Shown one piece after another: positions 1-8,766 of a DNA stretch of 64,000 nt (its first letter is position 1; each line of letters begins with the position of its first letter). The position numbers were made by a program, and so were the translations under genes. The notes beneath the pieces were generated by a model that ran no database searches, was not told the origin of the DNA, and saw only the letters and a list, made by a program, of their open reading frames with translations. Source of the stretch: Microbispora rosea (GTDB lineage Bacteria > Actinomycetota > Actinomycetes > Streptosporangiales > Streptosporangiaceae); NCBI RefSeq assembly GCF_900156315.1, contig NZ_FTNI01000009.1, positions 124,001 to 188,000 on the forward strand, in the 5' to 3' direction.

Positions 1-356
1 GTTCCTCGGGTCGGGCCTGGTGCGCGGCCAGGCTGGGCGCAGAGCCCATGATGATCAGCGATCATTAGGTTGGCGATGGCGCCACCTGAAGTATCGGCCG
101 ACGTATTAGATATCTGCTGCACGCCGAGCCGAGCCGTGCGAGATACGGCGCCTGCGGCATTCAGGAGCTTCGTGTTAGGCACCATGTGCAGCTCCGGAGC
201 GAGATACCTGTAATGCGACTCGTTAGGTGGAGGTGGGTCCTCAGGCGAGTCGGCGGACTAAAAGGAGTTCACTCACAACTCAAACGGAAGCCAGAAGGAC
301 AATTGCGCCAAGTCGCTACCGGCCCCCAACGCCAGCGACGGCGGCTCCGAGCGCGT
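1..356. other. Left-edge stretch without a recognisable gene
   Basis: I see no reading frame here that looks like a real protein in either direction. The long frames that cross it are low-complexity Arg/Gly/Pro shadows of the PH-domain gene to the right. It may be the downstream end of a gene lying outside the window or plain intergenic DNA. Confidence 0.4.
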
Positions 357-381
357 GACCGCGTCCGGCACGGACGCGGTC
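357..381 (-). terminator. Stem-loop terminator of the PH-domain operon
   Basis: A perfect 11-bp inverted repeat (GACCGCGTCCG at 357-367, its complement at 371-381) closes a 3-base loop. It lies about 30 bases beyond the stop of the leftward PH-domain gene, where an intrinsic actinomycete-type terminator without a U-tract would be expected. Confidence 0.6.
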
Positions 382-411
382 GAGGAACTGGAGTGCACTC
401 TCCAGGGTTCT

Positions 412-1950
412 TCAGCGGGCGCCGGCGCGCATCCTCCGCCCTGGTGAATTCGACGCCACGCTTTCGACGAACGGGGCTAGCAGACGGGGCACCGCGGCCT
501 CCGCCAGCTCCAGGCCCTGGTCCACGGACACATCCCGGACCTTGTAGACGCCGTCCCCCGCCGCGGTGGTGGCTCCGAGAGTGAGCAGCCCGGTGCGGCG
601 CTGGAACGGCGATCGGGTGACCATCCAGCCGATGATCCCGTCCCGCCGGAGAACGACGGTCCGCCGGGCGAACGTCCCGTACGCCATGGCGAGATGGTGG
701 CCACGCAGTCCGTGGCCGAGGGTGCGGTGGGCGTCGCAGGCGAAGACCGTCAGGATCGGCGCCAGCAGCACGCCGGTGATCCAGCCGGCGGTGACGAACG
801 CCTGGCCGAGCCACAGCCCGAGACCGGCGAGGGCGGCGGCGACGAGGACCGCCGCGATCAGCGCCCGGTTGATCCGCCTGCGCAGCGCGGCGCGGGGGTG
901 CGGCGTCAGACCCGCCCTGTTGAGCAGCCACTCTTCCGTGAGTACCTGGCCGGCGACCCGGAGGGCTTCTGCGCGGGGGACCGGCGGGGTCAGGGCGCGG
1001 CGGTTGCGGTTTTCGTCCCGGTCGCCCAGGCCACTGGTGACGGCGTTGAGCTTGGCGCCCCCGGCCCAGCGCAGCGGGATCGGCTCGACCAACTCGACGC
1101 CGCGCAGTCGGCTCTCCTCCATGCTCACGGACCGGGTGGCCAGCAGGCCGCGGCGCACCCGCAGGACGCCTCCTTCCGCGCGCCGCAGCTCGTACCCGCT
1201 CCAGTTCTCGATGAAGGTGAGCGTCGAGCAGGCCGCGCCGAGGGCGATGAGGGCGAGCGTGGCCAGCAGGAGGCCGTACCAGAGCGGGACCGAGCCGAAA
1301 CGGCGAACGAGGTCCTGGACGGCGCCGAGTTCGAGCGGGTCTATTTTCATCTCGTGCAGGGTGCGGTAGACGCTGCCCGCCGCGGCCAGGACGCCGCCGA
1401 CCCCCCAGACGGTGAGCGGCGCGTACCGCAGCCAGGCACGATCCAGCTCGCAGATGAGGCCGGCGTCCTCGGTCACGTTCAGGGCGTGACCCGTCTCGCG
1501 CCACTGGAGGATCCGGCGGCGCAACTCGGCGGCGTCCGCCGCGGTCAAACCGTCCAGCTTGAGCCCCCCGCCGCCCTGCCCGCCGGTGTCGATCCTGAGC
1601 GTGGTGAGGCCGAGCAGGCGTTGCAGCGGGTTGGCGGTCACGTCGACGCTGCGCACGCGTGCCGGCGGGACAGCGTGGCGGCTGCGGAAGAGCAGGCCCG
1701 AGCTGAGCTCCAGCCGTTCTCCAGTGAGGTGGTAGCGGGTGGTCAGCAGCCGTGCCAGCCCGAACCCGCCGACGACCAGGCAGGTGAGGAACAACGAGCC
1801 GAGAGTGATGAGGACCTGCAGGTTCGTCTCACCGCCTGCGACGAGCAGGCTGAGCAGGAACAGGGCGAGCGGCGCGGCCGGGACGCCCAGGCTGACCACG
1901 ATCAGCCGGCCGCTCAGCCGCCCGCGGTGCGGGGTGGCGGTGGAGGTCAT
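412..1950 (-). CDS. Bacterial PH-domain (YdbT-like) membrane protein
   Basis: This 512-residue protein alternates hydrophobic membrane segments with soluble bacterial pleckstrin-homology (bPH2, formerly DUF304) units, as in the YdbT family. A YdbT-type module starts near residue 50 with the LTGERLELSSGLL pattern, then repeats with RRGLLATRSVSMEE and TVVLRRDGIIGW. The start MTSTATPHRG is chosen because its ATG overlaps the stop of the upstream gene by four bases (ATGA), implying translational coupling. YdbS/YdbT pairs are membrane proteins of uncertain role; in Bacillus they have been linked to bacteriocin tolerance. A longer in-frame extension upstream reads as Arg/Ala-rich shadow and was rejected. 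Confidence 0.85.
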   Translation of the reverse strand: MTSTATPHRGRLSGRLIVVSLGVPAAPLALFLLSLLVAGGETNLQVLITLGSLFLTCLVVGGFGLARLLTTRYHLTGERLELSSGLLFRSRHAVPPARVRSVDVTANPLQRLLGLTTLRIDTGGQGGGGLKLDGLTAADAAELRRRILQWRETGHALNVTEDAGLICELDRAWLRYAPLTVWGVGGVLAAAGSVYRTLHEMKIDPLELGAVQDLVRRFGSVPLWYGLLLATLALIALGAACSTLTFIENWSGYELRRAEGGVLRVRRGLLATRSVSMEESRLRGVELVEPIPLRWAGGAKLNAVTSGLGDRDENRNRRALTPPVPRAEALRVAGQVLTEEWLLNRAGLTPHPRAALRRRINRALIAAVLVAAALAGLGLWLGQAFVTAGWITGVLLAPILTVFACDAHRTLGHGLRGHHLAMAYGTFARRTVVLRRDGIIGWMVTRSPFQRRTGLLTLGATTAAGDGVYKVRDVSVDQGLELAEAAVPRLLAPFVESVASNSPGRRMRAGAR

Positions 1951-2435
1951 GCGTTGTCCCCCGGTACGACGTGGGTGCGGCTGGTCAGGTACGCCACCAG
2001 TTCGTCGCCGATCTCGCGGTCGAGTCCGTTGATCCGGACCGCGGAGGAGGAGGCGGTGGTCACGCTGACGCCGGACAGTCCGAACAGCTGCTGCAACGGC
2101 CCGCGCAGCGTGTCCACGGTCTGCACTCGGGACAGCGGCACGACCCGCCACTGTTGCCAGAGCCATCCGGAGGCCGCGTAGACCGCCTCGCCAGTGACCT
2201 CCCATCGGTGCACCCGGTAGCGCCAGTACGGCATGACGGCCACGTAGAGCAGGCCGGGCACGAGGGAGATCAGGGTGAGCCACATGAACAGTTCACGGGT
2301 CGGGGGGATGCTCGCCCACAGGATCGCGAAGGTGAGCGGCAAGGGGAGGGCGAACACCGCGGCCTGCGCGCTCCACCAGCCGATCGACCGGCAGGCGACG
2401 CGGTTGCGGGGCGGCCGGAGCCTAAGATCGCTCAT
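1947..2435 (-). CDS. Bacterial PH-domain (YdbS-like) membrane protein
   Basis: A 162-residue protein with two N-terminal membrane helices (about residues 24-45 and 50-70) followed by a single bPH2 domain; the segment YWRYRVHRWEVTGEAVYAAS is the family signature, and VVPLSRVQTVD is the second conserved strand pair. It resembles YdbS and forms a coupled pair with the larger YdbT-like gene downstream. The two proteins probably act together at the cytoplasmic membrane. Substrate and function are not evident from sequence. Confidence 0.85.
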   Translation of the reverse strand: MSDLRLRPPRNRVACRSIGWWSAQAAVFALPLPLTFAILWASIPPTRELFMWLTLISLVPGLLYVAVMPYWRYRVHRWEVTGEAVYAASGWLWQQWRVVPLSRVQTVDTLRGPLQQLFGLSGVSVTTASSSAVRINGLDREIGDELVAYLTSRTHVVPGDNA

Positions 2436-2450
2436 TGTCGTCGCCTTCCT

Positions 2451-2981
2451 TCAGCGGCTGACGGCGAGGTGCGGCTGGGCCGCCGCCTTGAGCTTGCGCA
2501 TCTTGGTCACCAGCACGGCGGTGCGCGCCAGGACCATGGCCAGCGACATGAACACGAAGGCATTGGCGTAGGTGTCGGCCCCGCTGATCCGGTAGTCGAT
2601 GGAGAAGCGGACCAGGCCCTCGGCGAACCAGTGCTCGGCCCCGTAGGCGAAGATCACCCGCCCGGCGGACACCACGATCCACACCAGCGCGTATCCGATG
2701 CCCCCGACGGTGTAAAGCTCACCGGATTCACGCCGGTGGGCGGGCAGCAGCGCGCCGGCGATCAGACCGCCGATCAGTCCGGTGCCGACTCCCACGAGTT
2801 GCAGCGACAGGTCGTTTCCCTGCGTCGGGAAGGAATGGACGAAAATGGCGATGATGACGGCCACGGCGATCACCGAGCGCGACATCCGCATGATGGTGAT
2901 GCGGCGTTGTCCCAGGTCGGTGGCCAGGATGATGAGCAGAATGGTTCCGCTCGCGATGAGGGCGGCAAGGAACTGACTCAT
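2451..2981 (-). CDS. Small polytopic membrane protein of unknown function
   Basis: The 176-residue product is mostly hydrophobic, with about five membrane helices: near residues 4-20, 30-48, 58-78, 92-115 and 133-153. It ends in a short basic cytoplasmic tail (MRKLKAAAQPHLAVSR). The start at MSQFLAALIAS puts the first helix at the N-terminus; the 15 residues upstream in the same frame look non-coding. It sits 15 bases ahead of the PH-domain pair and so probably shares a transcript. It is divergent from the histidine kinase at 3137. No catalytic motif is visible. It resembles CcdC/DUF1453-type membrane proteins only loosely. Confidence 0.7.
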   Translation of the reverse strand: MSQFLAALIASGTILLIILATDLGQRRITIMRMSRSVIAVAVIIAIFVHSFPTQGNDLSLQLVGVGTGLIGGLIAGALLPAHRRESGELYTVGGIGYALVWIVVSAGRVIFAYGAEHWFAEGLVRFSIDYRISGADTYANAFVFMSLAMVLARTAVLVTKMRKLKAAAQPHLAVSR

Positions 2982-3136
2982 AGGGGACTGATTCTCCGAA
3001 TCGCTGGATATCCGTGCCGATTGCACGTTTCGCGCTTCCCACGCTAGAAATCCGGCGTTCGCGCCGAGACGACCGAACGGCTGGTCCGGTTGTCAACCGA
3101 TCGATGGACACGTGCGGGCGTGGTACGACTGATGAC

Positions 3137-4345
3137 GTGCGAGTACGGCCTGAGGCGAACGGACGGCAGAGCGAGGAGGCCGAGCTGAGGATCGGCTGGT
3201 TCGGTCTGTGGGACGCCTTCTTCGCGGTCTCCTACCTGGTCACATCGGTGCTGCTGTTCATCTCGGCCGACTCCGGGCTCGGCCACTCCCTCGCGATCGG
3301 CGCGCTGACGCTCATCGTGCCTTGGTATGCCATGCTCGGCCGTCGCCCGATGATCGAAAAGACGTACGGGCCGCGCAACCTGGTGTTCGCGTTCGGGCTG
3401 GTGCTGCTGTTCTGCATCACCACGACGTTCGGCCTCATCGGCTCCTTCGCGTTGTTCGCCGTGTCTCCCATGCTGATCATGAGCCTGCCGATGACGTGGG
3501 CCGTCGGCCTGCTCGGGGTCGTCAACCTCTTTCCTCTGACGCTGGTCTGGGCCGACGGTGCGGATGTCTGGGGCGTGCTGGCGATCTCGCTGCTGAGCTT
3601 CGCGCTGTCGATCCTGCTCGGGTTGTGGATCAAGCGGGTGACCCAGCAGAGCAAGGAACGCGCCCAGCTCATTGAGGAGTTGCGGCGCAGCCGGGAGCGG
3701 GTGGCCAGGCTGTCGCACGAGGCCGGCATCTCGGCCGAACGCGAACGCCTGGCCCGGGAGATCCACGACACCCTGGCCCAGGGCCTGACCAGCATCATCA
3801 GCCTGATCCATGCCGCGGAGTCCAGAATGCGTGACGAGCCGGAACAGGCGGCCGGCCATCTGTCGCGGGCCGGGCAGGTGGCCAAGGACTCCCTTGCCGA
3901 GGCGCGGGACTTCGTCGCCGCTCGCACGCCGCCCACCTTGCGCGGAGGGTCGCTGGTGCAGGCCGTACGCAGGCACGCGGACGGCCTGGTCGCCGAGACC
4001 GGTCTCGACGTGCGCACCTCGGTGCACGGGCAGGAGGCGCCCTTGCCGATGCCCGTCAACGTCGTCCTGCTGCGCGCTGTGCAGGAGGCGATCGCCAACG
4101 TCCGCAAGCACGCCGGGCGGGCCCGCGGCGTGGACGTGGAGGTGACCTTCGAGCCGGACGCCGTGCGCCTGCTCATCCGGGACGACGGCGAGGGCTTCGA
4201 CCCGGACGACGCCCAGGGCGGGTACGGCCTGCGCGGCATGCGGGCCCGGGTGGCGGAGATCGACGGAACGGTGACGATCGGCAGCCGGCCGGGCGCGGGC
4301 ACGACTGTCGAGGTGCACATCCCCATGGAGGCGGCCCGTGGCTGA
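3137..4345 (+). CDS. Sensor histidine kinase, NarL-partner type
   Basis: This is a class of kinase that autophosphorylates a His and passes the phosphate to the adjacent LuxR-type regulator. The N-terminal half carries about five or six membrane helices. A coiled linker follows, then the HisKA_3 dimerisation helix with the phospho-acceptor in LAREIHDTLAQG (His near residue 210) and a HATPase_c domain with NVRKHAG, DDGEGFD and GYGLRGM boxes. The stop overlaps the regulator start by eight bases. I chose the GTG at 3137 because residues upstream are Arg-rich and unlike a membrane sensor N-terminus; the ATG at 3104 is the alternative. The signal sensed is unknown. Confidence 0.9.
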   Translation: MRVRPEANGRQSEEAELRIGWFGLWDAFFAVSYLVTSVLLFISADSGLGHSLAIGALTLIVPWYAMLGRRPMIEKTYGPRNLVFAFGLVLLFCITTTFGLIGSFALFAVSPMLIMSLPMTWAVGLLGVVNLFPLTLVWADGADVWGVLAISLLSFALSILLGLWIKRVTQQSKERAQLIEELRRSRERVARLSHEAGISAERERLAREIHDTLAQGLTSIISLIHAAESRMRDEPEQAAGHLSRAGQVAKDSLAEARDFVAARTPPTLRGGSLVQAVRRHADGLVAETGLDVRTSVHGQEAPLPMPVNVVLLRAVQEAIANVRKHAGRARGVDVEVTFEPDAVRLLIRDDGEGFDPDDAQGGYGLRGMRARVAEIDGTVTIGSRPGAGTTVEVHIPMEAARG

Positions 4346-4970
4346 TGGACAGCTGATCAAGGTCTTGCTGGCCGACGACCATCCGGTGGTCCGCGAGGGC
4401 CTCATCGCGATGCTGGAGTCCGCCGACGGCATCACTGTCATCGGCGAGGCCGGCTCAGGAGAAGAGGCGGTCGTCCAGGCGGACGTGCTGCGGCCGGACG
4501 TCATCCTGCTGGACCTGCGCATGGGCGGCATGGACGGTGTCGCCGCCACTCGGAACATACTGGGGCGGCTGCCGGGCAGCAAGGTCGTCATCCTCACCAC
4601 GTACGAGGACGACACCGACATCCTCCGGGCGGTGGAGGCGGGCGCGGCCGGCTACCTGCTGAAGGGCAGCTCGCGGCAGGAGCTGATCGGCGCGGTTCAG
4701 GGCGCCGCCCGCGGGGAGACCGTGCTCACCCCATCGCTCGCGGGCAAGCTCTTCCGCGCCAGGACTCCCGTACAGCCGGCGCTGTCGGAGCGCGAGTGCG
4801 CGGCGCTGCGGCTGGTCGGCCAGGGCCTGACCAACGCCGAGATCGGCGACCAACTGTTCATCAGCGAGGCGACCGTCAAGACGTACCTGCTGCGTTGTTT
4901 CAGGAAGCTCGGCGTCTCGGACCGCACGGCGGCGGTGATGACGGCGCTGGAACGCGGCCTGCTGTCCTGA
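4338..4970 (+). CDS. NarL/FixJ-family response regulator
   Basis: A 210-residue DNA-binding regulator with an N-terminal receiver domain: acidic pocket LADDHP, phospho-acceptor Asp59 in LLDLRMGG, conserved Thr in ILTTYED and Lys in YLLKGS. The C-terminus is a LuxR-type helix-turn-helix (LSERECAALRLVGQGLTNAE through the recognition helix ATVKTYLLR). It is translated from a GTG inside the kinase gene's 3' end, so the pair is co-expressed. The divergent membrane-protein operon is a reasonable target, but no operator was identified. Confidence 0.93.
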   Translation: MADGQLIKVLLADDHPVVREGLIAMLESADGITVIGEAGSGEEAVVQADVLRPDVILLDLRMGGMDGVAATRNILGRLPGSKVVILTTYEDDTDILRAVEAGAAGYLLKGSSRQELIGAVQGAARGETVLTPSLAGKLFRARTPVQPALSERECAALRLVGQGLTNAEIGDQLFISEATVKTYLLRCFRKLGVSDRTAAVMTALERGLLS

Positions 4971-5047
4971 CCCGATTCCGCAGAAGGCGATCCCGGGTGG
5001 GCGCTTGAGCACGCCAACCTGGTACGGCGGGGGACGTCAGGTGGTCG

Positions 5048-5180
5048 CGAGCATTCCCGTCCGTCGGCCAGCGGCACCCCGCCGACCAGATCGAGCTGCC
5101 ACAGGTGCATCGGCGCTTCGCGCTGCCAGCGCCGGTAGGTGCGCTTGTGCTCCTGCGCACCATGTCGCATGACCGAACGC
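5048..5180 (-). mobile_element. IS481-type transposase fragment
   Basis: Read leftward from 5180, about 44 codons encode a piece typical of IS481-family DDE transposases: RTYRRWQREAPMHLW and then QLDLVGGVPLADGREC, the start of the catalytic rve core containing the first acidic residue (QLD). The frame continues but homology-like sequence ends abruptly at both sides, and no terminal repeats or full transposase is present. It is a dead scrap that marks old insertion activity at the edge of the accessory stretch. Confidence 0.7.
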
Positions 5181-5577
5181 ACAAGCTCTGCGTCGAAATT
5201 GGGGAACTTGTGGTCTCCCAAGCGCCCAAGCGCTGGCGAAATGCACGAATACTTCGACGCCAGCTCGGCACATTCAGCACCACCCTGACTGTCTACACGT
5301 TAGCCAGCGGTTCCGAGCAGGCGCAGGACGTGGACGGCCTGGATGAGCTGTTTCATCAGCTCAAGCGAGCCGAATACAAGCCTGAGGAGGGTACCTGGTT
5401 CAGATGCGAGCTTGAATACAGCCGCCGCAGGAGGGCGTACACGGCATCGATGCAGACCTTCGACAGGGAGTTCCCATTCGGGACGACTTCCAGATTCCCC
5501 AATGGGCCTACGCGGAGGAGCTCACCATGTTCCCACGCCACCCGAAGCACACGCCGCCCTGGATGACGCAGCAATGA
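5162..5577 (+). pseudogene. YezG/DUF600-like immunity protein with a frameshift
   Basis: Translation from the ATG at 5162 gives an acidic/aromatic alpha-beta protein (CVEIGELVVSQAPKRWRNAR, later DGLDELFHQLKRAEYKPEEG and RCELEYSRRR) resembling the YezG/DUF600 family, whose founder is the antitoxin of a polymorphic toxin. After REFPFG near 5482 this frame degenerates. The family-like ending, DDFQIPQWAYAEEL followed by a Pro-rich tail, is intact in the frame one base back and stops at 5577. One missing G in the GGG run at 5480-5482 would restore it. It may be a true pseudogene or a sequencing error. No toxin partner is seen nearby. Confidence 0.6.
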
Positions 5578-5589
5578 CCCAGCCGAAAA

Positions 5590-5739
5590 ATGGCCCTCAA
5601 TATCGACGCCGACGAGATCCGCCGCAATGCTCCAGCCCGAGTCGTCGAGCGTATCGCTCTTCACCCCATAGGTGTGCTCCCGTTCAGGAACCCCAAGGCC
5701 ACGCGAAGCAGCGGATCCCCGTGTATGAATGAATCATGA
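5590..5739 (+). CDS. Possible 49-residue ORF, unrecognised
   Basis: An ATG at 5590 opens a 49-codon frame (MALNIDADEIRRNAPARVVE at its start) that ends in an ATGA overlap with the methyltransferase start at 5736. The N-terminal half has protein-like composition; the C-terminal third does not, so this could be the truncated beginning of a larger gene that once followed the YezG-like gene. Weak evidence, listed so that the stretch is not left blank. Confidence 0.25.
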   Translation: MALNIDADEIRRNAPARVVERIALHPIGVLPFRNPKATRSSGSPCMNES

Positions 5740-6395
5740 CCGCCCGATATGACGGCCAGGCCGAATGGTACGACGACTACATCGGGCCCAGCGCCGGCAC
5801 CAACATCCCCTGGATCGTCGATCTTCTCGGACCTGGGAACGGTCTGTGCCTGGACATCGGTTGCGGTACCGGCCTTTACCTCCAGGCCATCCGCTCCACC
5901 GGCCGCACCGTCATCGGGTTGGACCGCTCGGCCGACCAGCTACGCCGAGCCCGCAACAGGGATCACGCCCCACTCCTGCACGCTGACGCCACGATGCTCC
6001 CGTTCGCCCCGGGCACCTTCGCCACGGTAACCGCGCTGTGGGTCTCCACCGACATGGACGACTTCGCCGGCCTGGTGAAGGAAGTCGCGCGGGTACTGCT
6101 GCCAGGTGGGACGCTGCTGTTCTACGGCGTGCACCCGTGCTTCAACGGCCCTCACATCGAGCCGCGCCCGGATGGAGCGATGATCATCCACCCCACATAC
6201 CGCCTGAACGGGTGGCACAAACGGTCGCCATGGTGGCGCGAGGGCGGAGTCCGCGACCGGGTGGGCATGAGCCACGTGCCACTGCCCGACCTGATCAACG
6301 CGTTCATCGACGCGGGACTGAACATCGACCGGGTGACCGAGCCGCTCGAAAACTCCATTCCCTCAGTCCTGGCGGTCAGAGCCGTCCGGGCCTGA
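5736..6395 (+). CDS. Class I SAM-dependent methyltransferase
   Basis: The 219-residue protein has the Rossmann-type methyltransferase core: motif I CLDIGCGTGLYLQAI (near residue 39), the acidic ribose-binding residue in VIGLDRSADQL, motif II LLHADATMLPF, and post-core VARVLLPGGTLLFYG. It is a Methyltransf_11-type enzyme; residues 115-190 form a cap with HPCFNGPH and many Trp/Arg residues that probably decide the substrate, which I cannot name. No operon partner is present: the flanks are remnants. GC content and codon use look like those of the neighbours. Confidence 0.85.
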   Translation: MTARYDGQAEWYDDYIGPSAGTNIPWIVDLLGPGNGLCLDIGCGTGLYLQAIRSTGRTVIGLDRSADQLRRARNRDHAPLLHADATMLPFAPGTFATVTALWVSTDMDDFAGLVKEVARVLLPGGTLLFYGVHPCFNGPHIEPRPDGAMIIHPTYRLNGWHKRSPWWREGGVRDRVGMSHVPLPDLINAFIDAGLNIDRVTEPLENSIPSVLAVRAVRA

Positions 6396-6813
6396 ACGAT
6401 CAGTCAGTCGCTGGCGCGGGTGGGGTCGTGCACCGCTTCCGGGACTCTGCGGTATGAGACCCGCCCCAAGAACGCCAGTTGCCGCCTGGTCACGCCGTCA
6501 TCTACGCGCGGCCGTCATCGACACCGGGGACGTCGAGCTTCTCGTAGTAGCGCTTTATCCTCCCGGCGCCAGTACACGCTCACATGCCAGCGCCCCGGCC
6601 CTCATGGAGGGAGCAGGGCACACGTTCACAAGCTCTGATTCCTACCGCGTACTCCGGGAACATCGCGGGCTGCTTCGAAGAAGAGCCGATCAGGCCCTTA
6701 TCTGTCACGGATAGGGAATTCAAATCTGTCTTGACTGTCGGCGGACGTGCGGTGAATGTCGAAAAGGATCGAGATGCTCCTTCTGAGGCGAGGGACGGAG
6801 GGGTCAGATCGCA
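6396..6813. other. 418-base stretch without a supported gene
   Basis: Short frames on both strands cross this stretch but none shows a family pattern or a plausible ribosome site. Composition is somewhat more AT-rich than surrounding genes, especially 6680-6780. I read it as decayed accessory DNA plus the promoter region for the gene at 6814. Confidence 0.4.
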
Positions 6814-7884
6814 GTGGACACCACCGACGCAAGCCAATGGTCTGAGGATCGTAACCGCAATGAGTGGGGTTCAACCAGCCGCCTGCTCGCACAAGTCCCA
6901 GCCGATAAGGCAGAAGTCTTTTCGTCGGTAGGCCACGACGACAACGCTGGGATTGTAGTAAGCGGAGCCGGTGCACTGATCGCCGCAGCCGGGATAACTC
7001 GAAAGCCGACCTGCCCGATCCTGGTCGATCGTCGTCGTTACGCAGGGCGCAACCGACCGCGGGGAACGGCGAGGTTTGATCCTGCCTGGATCGAGAGCCA
7101 ACGTGCCCTGGATACGGCAATTGTGCTCACCGATTCCGGGTACGTGGGAGAAGGCGATCGAGCGGCCTTGGTCGCGATCCTGGAGCAGACGACTATGGCC
7201 GGAGACAATGTGTGTGCTGTCCTCCCGCTTCACATCTCCTGGCTTGCGGAGCCCGGCGTGAAGTTGTTGACCGGCGAGGTGAATCAGCACCAGGTGCCAG
7301 TGGCGCTCGTCTTGGAGCACGCCACCGACCCGCTCGGCACGCAGAAGGCGGTCAGCGGGCTGAAACAGCTACTAGACCAGGCACAGGTACCGATCAGCCT
7401 CCTGTGTACGGACATCTCCGGATTAGGGGCGATCGCCTACGGTGCTGCTTGGGCTGCGGTCGGAGTTACATCCGCATTGCGGCATCTGTATCCCGCCAAC
7501 AAGAAAGGTCCTCCTCCCCCACCAGTGCCGGCGAGACATGCGATCGTCCCGCGATTGATGACGTTCATGAACGCTGGACGCATCGCCGAAGGCTGGGCGC
7601 TTGCCCGGGGCCATGAGGATCTGGATGAAAATTTGTGGCGCTGCTGGTGCGCCGAATGCGGTAACCGCACCATGGACCGGTTCGCCACCTGCGCTGAGCT
7701 GAGCCTGGCCATCCACAACATCAGCATTCTGGAGGAACTTCACCAGCAAATCACCGGCCCGGACTCATGGGAACGGGCGATCAGAGATGCGCTGGGCTGC
7801 TACTGGTGGATGAAAGACGAGTACCGCCTCACATGGAAGCCGCCCGATTTCATGAATGCCTGGCTGCCCAGGTCCCGGCACTGA
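6814..7884 (+). CDS. Unrecognised 356-residue protein, possible alpha/beta barrel
   Basis: I do not recognise this protein. It starts at a GTG preceded by GGAGGGG. The central 200 residues alternate hydrophobic strands and helices with short polar turns (PILVDRRRYAG, IVLTDSGYVGEG, VALVLEHATDPLG, ISLLCTDISGLGAIAYG), a rhythm that suggests a TIM-barrel-like fold. A Pro run at about residues 232-236 separates a C-terminal helical part with a CWCAECG cysteine cluster that might bind metal. The last 35 bases overlap the convergent gene at 7850. Its codon use is less GC3-biased than the rest of the window, consistent with acquisition. Confidence 0.7.
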   Translation: MDTTDASQWSEDRNRNEWGSTSRLLAQVPADKAEVFSSVGHDDNAGIVVSGAGALIAAAGITRKPTCPILVDRRRYAGRNRPRGTARFDPAWIESQRALDTAIVLTDSGYVGEGDRAALVAILEQTTMAGDNVCAVLPLHISWLAEPGVKLLTGEVNQHQVPVALVLEHATDPLGTQKAVSGLKQLLDQAQVPISLLCTDISGLGAIAYGAAWAAVGVTSALRHLYPANKKGPPPPPVPARHAIVPRLMTFMNAGRIAEGWALARGHEDLDENLWRCWCAECGNRTMDRFATCAELSLAIHNISILEELHQQITGPDSWERAIRDALGCYWWMKDEYRLTWKPPDFMNAWLPRSRH

Positions 7885-8425
7885 CGGTCTGCTGCGACAG
7901 TATGGCGTCATAGACGATTTCTTCGACGAGGCGGTGGACCCAGGTGCGTCCGGGACCGAGCCCGGCGCCGACGAAGGTGTCAGGCGCCTGGATCATCTCG
8001 TAGGGCTCTTCGGCGGTCACCAAGCCGAAGCCGTAGTACATGGCCTCGACTTGCACCGCATCCCGACGCGCGACTTTCGCCGGCAGGACACCCACGCGGG
8101 CACCGAAGGCGGCGAACTCGGCCAAGTTCGTCATCACCGACCGCCATGAGGCCCTCGCGGCGATGGCTCCGCGGATACGCACTGGTGACGGCCGCGTGAG
8201 GAACGACGGGTCGACATGCGCCCGGCAGTGCAGCAGCAGGGTGTCTGCCGCGGGCACCAACCCGATTTCCTGCCGCAGGGTGTGCTCGGCCTCGTTCAGC
8301 TCACACACAACTACTCGCCATGTGCTGAGCGCACGTACCGTGACCACGTGGCAGTCCTGCCATCCCAGCGCGGTAAGTACGCCCAGTGGCACGCTCTTCG
8401 CAGGGGTAGCGGGTCGGGTTGTCAT
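7850..8425 (-). CDS. Unrecognised 191-residue protein convergent with the 6814 gene
   Basis: The product shows no family I can name. The start MTTRPATPAKS is preferred because the extension upstream is implausible and a GGTGGTG stretch precedes the ATG. The N-terminal half is beta-rich (VVTVRALSTWRVVVCELN), the C-terminal half alpha-helical with an aromatic AMYYGFGLVTAEEPYEMI segment. No signal peptide or membrane helix is present. Its 3' end overlaps that of the rightward gene by 35 bases, so the two may have moved together or may interfere by antisense transcription. Confidence 0.6.
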   Translation of the reverse strand: MTTRPATPAKSVPLGVLTALGWQDCHVVTVRALSTWRVVVCELNEAEHTLRQEIGLVPAADTLLLHCRAHVDPSFLTRPSPVRIRGAIAARASWRSVMTNLAEFAAFGARVGVLPAKVARRDAVQVEAMYYGFGLVTAEEPYEMIQAPDTFVGAGLGPGRTWVHRLVEEIVYDAILSQQTVSAGTWAARHS

Positions 8426-8701
8426 GAGGCACCACCCTGCCCACCGCTCCGAGGTGATGTACAGGGCGTTGCCCAATCGTCACCTCGTCGAGGAAACCAT
8501 TCCCTCAGGACGCGCTCCTCTTCCCATCCTTCTTCTCTCCTGAGCTGGATCGTCCTCCGCATGCCCGGGGCCGGGCCGGCACCGCCCGGCTCGCCGCCCT
8601 GCCTGAGCCCTGGTCCCGGTACGTCAAGGCGTTCGCGGCCGCCACCCCTGACTCGTGACGCGCATCACAGGACCTTGCCCCCATTCGTATACGTCTCCTA
8701 C

Positions 8702-8726
8702 TATTCCTACAGAGTTACTAGGAATA
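8702..8726. promoter_or_regulatory. Perfect palindromic operator ahead of the organosulfur operon
   Basis: TATTCCTA (8702-8709) and TAGGAATA (8719-8726) form a perfect 8-bp inverted repeat around a 9-base spacer, only 40 bases before the first gene of the operon. Such a site is well placed for a repressor. Sulfur-responsive control is my inference from the genes served; the regulator is not in the window. Confidence 0.65.
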
Positions 8727-8766
8727 CGCGCCATCTCGCTGGAGACGGTGCGGAAAGGGGCGGAGC

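Noticed and set aside
6396..6813. Short leftward frames suggesting another transposase remnant
   Set aside because: The best pieces are under 35 codons, interrupted by stops, and show no recognisable transposase motif.
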